Shown here piece by piece: positions 32,480 to 35,951 of a stretch of DNA of 35,951 bases; position 1 is the stretch's first letter, and every line of letters begins with the position of its first letter. The position numbers and the translations under genes are program-made. The notes under the pieces were generated by a model. It did not search any database, was not told where the DNA came from, and saw nothing but the letters and a program-made list of their open reading frames with translations. The stretch comes from Oscillospiraceae bacterium. Its GTDB lineage: Bacteria > Bacillota > Clostridia > Oscillospirales > Oscillospiraceae. The stretch is from the NCBI GenBank assembly GCA_017519975.1, contig JAFWRM010000025.1:1-35951 (forward strand), in the 5' to 3' direction.

Positions 32480-33397
32480 ATGAACAAAACGGATACCGCC
32501 GTAGCCGTCCGCGTTTCCCGCAACACGCTGTTCGGGAACCTCGGCCTTTCCGCCGGCAAGCTGATCGTCGGTCTGCTGGCCCATTCCGGCGCCCTCGTCT
32601 CCGATGCCGTCCACTCCCTCTCCGACGTGCTGGCCGCCGTCATCGTCATCTTCAGCGTCCGGCTGGCCGGAAAGAAGGCGGACCGGGAGCATCCCTACGG
32701 CCACGAGCGGCTGGAGTGCGTATGCGGCGTCATTCTTTCCGTCATTCTGCTGATCACGGGTCTGCTGATCGGGTACCGGGCCATCGAAACCATCCGGGCC
32801 GGCGGCTCCGCCGAGGCCCCCGGTCTGGCGGCCCTCATCGCCGCGGTCGTGTCCATCGTCGTCAAGGAACTGATGTATCATTACACCGCCGGCGCCGCGA
32901 AAAGGATCCGGTCCACCGCTCTGAAGGCGGAGGCCTGGCACCACCGGAGCGACGCGCTGTCCTCCGTGGGCAGCTTCGCCGGCATCCTCGGCGCGCGTCT
33001 CGGCCTGCCCTGGGCCGACGCCGCCGCCAGCCTGATCATCTGCCTGTTCATCGTGAAGGTGTCCGTGGACATATTCCGCGAATCCATCACCGGCGTGCTG
33101 GACACTGCCTGCGACGAGCCCACCCAGACCCGGATGCGCGAGGTGATCCTCGCCCAGCCCGGCGTGATGGGCGTGGACCTGCTGAACACCCGGCTGTTCG
33201 GCAACCGCATGTTCGTGGACGTGGAGATCAGCGCGGACGGCTCCCAGTCGCTGACCAGCGCGCACCGCATCGCCGAAAACGTGCACGACGCCATCGAGGC
33301 CAATTTCGGCACGGTAAAGCACTGCATGGTGCATGTGAACCCCCGCGATCCGGAGGAGGGAGGAGAAAAACAGGACTCTCCGGAGAACTCCGACTGA
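32480..33397 (+). CDS. Cation diffusion facilitator (CzcD-like metal exporter)
   Basis: A 305-residue membrane transporter that exports divalent metals by proton exchange. Transmembrane helix 2 has SDAVHSLSDV with Asp42, His45 and Asp49. Helix 5 follows AEAWHHRSDALSSVGS with a His-Asp pair. The HPYGHERLE motif and a C-terminal cytoplasmic domain (VMGVDLLNTRLFGNRMFVDVEI) are typical. I chose the ATG at 32480, nine bases behind AGGAGG; a longer reading would run through the riboswitch. The NiCo aptamer upstream predicts nickel or cobalt as substrate. The last 170 bp overlap the convergent flavodoxin reading frame. Confidence 0.95.
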   Translation: MNKTDTAVAVRVSRNTLFGNLGLSAGKLIVGLLAHSGALVSDAVHSLSDVLAAVIVIFSVRLAGKKADREHPYGHERLECVCGVILSVILLITGLLIGYRAIETIRAGGSAEAPGLAALIAAVVSIVVKELMYHYTAGAAKRIRSTALKAEAWHHRSDALSSVGSFAGILGARLGLPWADAAASLIICLFIVKVSVDIFRESITGVLDTACDEPTQTRMREVILAQPGVMGVDLLNTRLFGNRMFVDVEISADGSQSLTSAHRIAENVHDAIEANFGTVKHCMVHVNPRDPEEGGEKQDSPENSD

Positions 33398-34124
33398 GGC
33401 AGGGTATCCGTTCTCTCATTATCCCGTCATTCATTATTCTTTTTTCAATATTCATTAAAAAACAGACTGCCGCTTCGAACACTTCGTCGATCCAGGCTGA
33501 AAGCTCGTCCTCCGTCACGTCCCCGGGGAATCGTCTCCCCTCCAGCCAGTTTCCTGACCCGGCCTGTGCGGCCAGCGTGTCGTCGCTCTCGCCTATGTCG
33601 CTGGACCCGGACGTGCAGAACGGGATGACCGTGATCCCCGCGAAATCGTGGCTCTCCACGAAAGTGCTCAGGATGCGCGGGGCCTGCGCCCACCAGATGG
33701 AATAGCCCAGGTAGACGACGGCGTATCCGTCCAGTGAGATGTCCTCCGCGATCTCCGGACGCGCGTCCGGATCGTTCTGCTCCTTCGTCGTGCGGCTCTC
33801 CTTATCGCTGTACTGCAGATCCGCGGTCGTGTACGGCTGCGCCGGAACGATCTGACGCAGGTCCGCGCCGGTGAGCGCGGCGATCTTCTCCGCCACGCCT
33901 TTCGTGTTCCCCGTAGCGGAGAAAACGACGACGAGCACGTCCGTACCGGTCTCCGCCGGCGCTTCCCCGGCGTCGGCCGGGCTGTCCGGCGTTTCCTCGG
34001 GCGCTGCGGCCTCCTCCGCGGGCTGCGGCGGCTCCGGCTGCCGGCCCGCTCCGCAGCCGCAGAGGGCCAATACCAGCACAACGGCAAGGGCTGCCGCCAG
34101 TATTTTATTGACCATGGGCCTCAT
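33228..34124 (-). CDS. Flavodoxin-domain lipoprotein, probably 3'-frameshifted
   Basis: The signal sequence is MRPMVNKILAAALAVVLVLALCGC, with a lipobox-like LCGC. It is followed by a Pro/Glu/Ala linker to about residue 60 and a flavodoxin domain with VVVFSATGNTKGVAEKIA (FMN phosphate loop). YLGYSIWWAQAPRILSTF, FCTSGSSDIGES and WLEGRRF come next. Relatives end soon after the ...ELSAWIDEVF helix, near residue 215. Here the frame continues through a T6 run (33457-33462) and an AT-rich stretch, then antisense to the transporter gene. That gives 298 residues with a non-flavodoxin tail. Deleting or adding one T there would create an early stop. AAGGAG lies five bases before the ATG. Its role is probably extracytoplasmic FMN-dependent electron transfer. 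Confidence 0.8.
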   Translation of the reverse strand: MRPMVNKILAAALAVVLVLALCGCGAGRQPEPPQPAEEAAAPEETPDSPADAGEAPAETGTDVLVVVFSATGNTKGVAEKIAALTGADLRQIVPAQPYTTADLQYSDKESRTTKEQNDPDARPEIAEDISLDGYAVVYLGYSIWWAQAPRILSTFVESHDFAGITVIPFCTSGSSDIGESDDTLAAQAGSGNWLEGRRFPGDVTEDELSAWIDEVFEAAVCFLMNIEKRIMNDGIMRERIPCLSRSSPESPVFLLPPPDRGGSHAPCSALPCRNWPRWRRARFRRCGARWSATGSRPR

Positions 34125-34159
34125 CTCTGCTCCTTACCCGATTTAATCTATTTAGAAAG

Positions 34160-34201
34160 TTGGCCAAGTTCTATGACTCTATTATAGAGGGTACTTGCCA
34201 A
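34160..34201. repeat. Composite inverted repeat at the edge of the AT-rich block
   Basis: The outer arms TTGGCCAAGT / ACTTGCCAA (one bulged C) enclose an inner perfect stem CTCTA-TTA-TAGAG. It lies between the zinc-ribbon gene and the flavodoxin gene, where base composition changes. It may be a weak terminator for the zinc-ribbon gene (T tract only TTTCT), or a remnant of a mobile element end. Confidence 0.45.
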
Positions 34202-34239
34202 AGCATAGGACGGACAGAGTATAGCTTATCACTTGTTCA

Positions 34240-35703
34240 TTATCTGACAACAACAATCTTTTCTTGTCCCAACATTGTAATAGTCACTTTAATCGGTGCT
34301 TCATTTGATTGTGCCTCTGCTGGAATGGGTACTGCAACATGGAATGTAGCATAGTCTAGAGCAACCAATTCATCCCAATCATATACTTGGCTAATATCTC
34401 TGCCTTTTGAGTAAAACAAATCGTATTTAGTATAGTTATATGTTTTGTTATAGATTACTTGAACTTTGTTTACCACATTTTGTAGGTTCGCACTATAAGA
34501 ACTATTATTCTTCAATGTGAAAAGAATATCCACATATACTTGGTTGTCATCACAATGATAATAAACATACCCTCCCGCAATATTGTCCGGCAATAGTTTA
34601 CTCGTTAACTCTACGCCTTTATAAGTAGCTTCCCATGTATTATTTGCAATCACATCACCAGATAAAAGCGTCATTGCTTTCTCAGCTTCTTCTTTCTTTA
34701 ATGAAGCCAATTCTTTTTTTGCTTTTTCAAGTGTTTCATAATTTTTTACTAATTCCTTATCTTTATTAAGTACATGTTTATATGCATCTTCTGCTTCTGC
34801 AATTACAGCTTCACTTTCTAACGTCACTGAACCAATCTTATTGATTGATGTAATTGCATTATTTACTGATATTTCCGTAAACCTTTTATCCGCATCTGCA
34901 AGAATGGAACTGTTTGTTACCATTGCTTTCTGTTCTTCTGACAACTCATTGTATATGCGTGTAGCATTACTAATCTGGCTAATGGATTCTATAGTAACAG
35001 TTCCTATGTCATCTATTGCGGCAATGCATTCATCAACAGCTAATCGTTTAAATGATTCTTCTGCTGCAATTAATACATCATAATTAGTAATTAATGTCTT
35101 CTGATCTTCGTTCAAAGACTCATAGTTCTTTCTAGCTGTAGTTATAGCCTTCTCTGAAAAAGCATCAACTTTACCAATTCCTTCTATAGTTTTCGACACT
35201 GTTTCAGCTTTTAAGCGATTAAGTTCTATGATATCGTCTTCAAGTACTTTATAATTGCTTACTTTTCTTTTACAGAGATCATCTAACTGGTCATATGCTT
35301 GCTGGGCTTCACGTATAAGCCTCTCATCTGAAACAGTTACTGACCCTATTTTTTCTATTTTAGCAGTTACACTAGAAACCTGTTTTTGTTCCTCAGGAGT
35401 CAGCCTATTGTTTAAAACCATTACGAGAACAACTACTAAAGCCGCAAGAACAACTAGAACAGTTGCTAACAACGCTACCAACTTTTTCTTTTTATTCATG
35501 GGGTTAATGGCTCCAGATACATCTCCTTCTATGATCATTGAAATATCATCCGTGTCCGTTGTCTCTTTTTTTATTGCTTCATTACTTTTACCTAAATCCT
35601 GATTCTCCCTTGTCATTTTAATAATAGGATAGCCGCAATTAGGGCATGCTTCTGCCATTGTTGATACTTGTTTCCCACATTCTGGACAAGAAATGAGTGC
35701 CAT
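34240..35703 (-). CDS. Zinc-ribbon, membrane-anchored protein with four helical repeats
   Basis: A 487-residue protein of unknown function. An N-terminal zinc ribbon (Cys6, 9, 20, 23) is followed by a polar linker, a positive patch NKKKK and a membrane helix at about 75-97. Four helical repeats of about 50 residues follow (roughly 112-166, 169-222, 226-277, 281-335). Each repeat has I-x-x-IG-x-V near its start, then an A-x-x-x-Y-x-x-L helix and V-x-NY/NS-x-x-L. They recall FIVAR-like surface modules. A beta-rich C-terminal domain occupies 345-487. The topology puts the zinc ribbon inside and the repeats outside. The gene is strikingly AT-rich, unlike its neighbours, and an insertion-sequence end lies just upstream, so acquisition is likely. 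GAGGGAG lies seven bases before ATG. Confidence 0.85.
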   Translation of the reverse strand: MALISCPECGKQVSTMAEACPNCGYPIIKMTRENQDLGKSNEAIKKETTDTDDISMIIEGDVSGAINPMNKKKKLVALLATVLVVLAALVVVLVMVLNNRLTPEEQKQVSSVTAKIEKIGSVTVSDERLIREAQQAYDQLDDLCKRKVSNYKVLEDDIIELNRLKAETVSKTIEGIGKVDAFSEKAITTARKNYESLNEDQKTLITNYDVLIAAEESFKRLAVDECIAAIDDIGTVTIESISQISNATRIYNELSEEQKAMVTNSSILADADKRFTEISVNNAITSINKIGSVTLESEAVIAEAEDAYKHVLNKDKELVKNYETLEKAKKELASLKKEEAEKAMTLLSGDVIANNTWEATYKGVELTSKLLPDNIAGGYVYYHCDDNQVYVDILFTLKNNSSYSANLQNVVNKVQVIYNKTYNYTKYDLFYSKGRDISQVYDWDELVALDYATFHVAVPIPAEAQSNEAPIKVTITMLGQEKIVVVR

Positions 35704-35753
35704 AACAAGACTCCCTCAAACAGTTTATAAAGACTTATATCAGTTTGTTCTAT

Positions 35754-35782
35754 ATTATACCATCATCTATTTTGGTATTCAA
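35754..35782 (-). promoter_or_regulatory. Promoter of the zinc-ribbon protein gene
   Basis: On the minus strand TTGAAT (35777-35782), a 17-nt spacer and a perfect TATAAT (35754-35759) lie about 50 bp before the start codon. Confidence 0.65.
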
Positions 35783-35828
35783 CAAAACTGTTCGCTTGTC
35801 CCGCTCAAGACTGTAGGTTTGTCAAACA

Positions 35829-35951
35829 TCATTTACAGTTAGGAAAAGAAAAAAGGACGTCTTTGGGAGAGCGCCAATTCAAAGGCCTCATTGGGAACTT
35901 GTTGTACTTGTATTGCCAGTCAAGGAGCTGCTTCTTGTAGTCATTAAACGA
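35829..35951 (-). mobile_element. C-terminal end of an IS transposase (partial)
   Basis: The minus strand reads an open frame from the window edge to a TGA at 35829-35831. The 40 residues start SFNDYKKQLLDWQYKYNKFP and continue MRPLNWRSPKDVLFSF. The pattern of a Trp-x-x-x-Tyr helix followed by YNxFPMRPLNWxSPxxVL is the C-terminus of a DDE integrase-type transposase (IS481/IS3-like). The rest lies outside the window, so completeness cannot be judged. The IS end should lie between the stop and about 35785. The stretch downstream of the stop contains TTTGACAAACC, but I cannot define the terminal inverted repeat without the other end. Confidence 0.75.

Noticed and set aside
1-35951. CRISPR arrays, tRNA or rRNA genes
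   Set aside because: No regularly spaced repeats, cloverleaf or conserved rRNA segments were recognised by eye; a tRNA scan would settle the tRNA question.

Overview
The window looks like a chromosomal segment of a moderately GC-rich Bacillota of the class Clostridia. The support is a rpmH-rnpA-yidD-yidC-jag block with a short Oxa1-type YidC, a KtrAB potassium system, strong AAGGAGG-type ribosome binding sites, and an aldo/keto reductase with a ferredoxin-like tail as in anaerobes. The species cannot be named from the sequence. Base composition is patchy. The two LysR genes, the MATE gene and above all the last 1.8 kb are AT-rich, while the aldo/keto reductase and alcohol dehydrogenase genes are very GC-rich.

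Region 1 (1-21376) is a catabolic-looking accessory cluster, nearly all on the minus strand. In transcription order it has a MATE exporter, a family 5 solute-binding lipoprotein, an internal terminator-like hairpin, two permeases and two ATPases of a Dpp/Opp-type importer. Then come an IlvD/Edd-family dehydratase, aconitase X large and small subunits, a UroD-family methyltransferase-like protein, a two-domain protein related to UGSC/GrdB reductase proteins but lacking their redox residues, and an FAD-dependent oxidoreductase. A perfect 16-bp hairpin closes this run. Beyond it lie a LysR regulator, an extra pyruvate kinase, and a second oxidoreductase plus a near-identical second copy of the UGSC-like gene that is cut by the window edge. 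A second LysR gene diverges from the MATE gene. Together this suggests import of an organic (possibly hydroxylated acid or amino-acid-like) substrate, dehydration by two Fe-S dehydratases and flavin-dependent oxidation. The substrate is unknown. This is the best candidate for an undescribed pathway.

Region 2 (21377-26861) is a potassium module, ktrB-ktrA-small membrane protein-short kdpD-kdpE. The sensor has lost the classical N-terminal KdpD domain but keeps a universal-stress-protein domain with a c-di-AMP-binding-like motif. No kdpFABC is present. Three in-phase TTAAGAC repeats abut the predicted ktrB promoter.

Region 3 (26882-29824) is the conserved origin-linked block jag-yidC-yidD-rnpA-rpmH, without dnaA or mnmE beside it.

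Region 4 (29882-34124) is on the plus strand apart from a flavodoxin lipoprotein. It has an aldo/keto reductase, a zinc alcohol dehydrogenase, and a cation diffusion facilitator preceded by a clear NiCo (czcD-type) riboswitch with terminator. The flavodoxin gene converges on the transporter and overlaps it, probably because of a homopolymer frameshift.

Region 5 (34125-35951) is AT-rich, probably acquired DNA. It holds a zinc-ribbon membrane-anchored repeat protein and the C-terminal end of an insertion-sequence transposase at the window edge.
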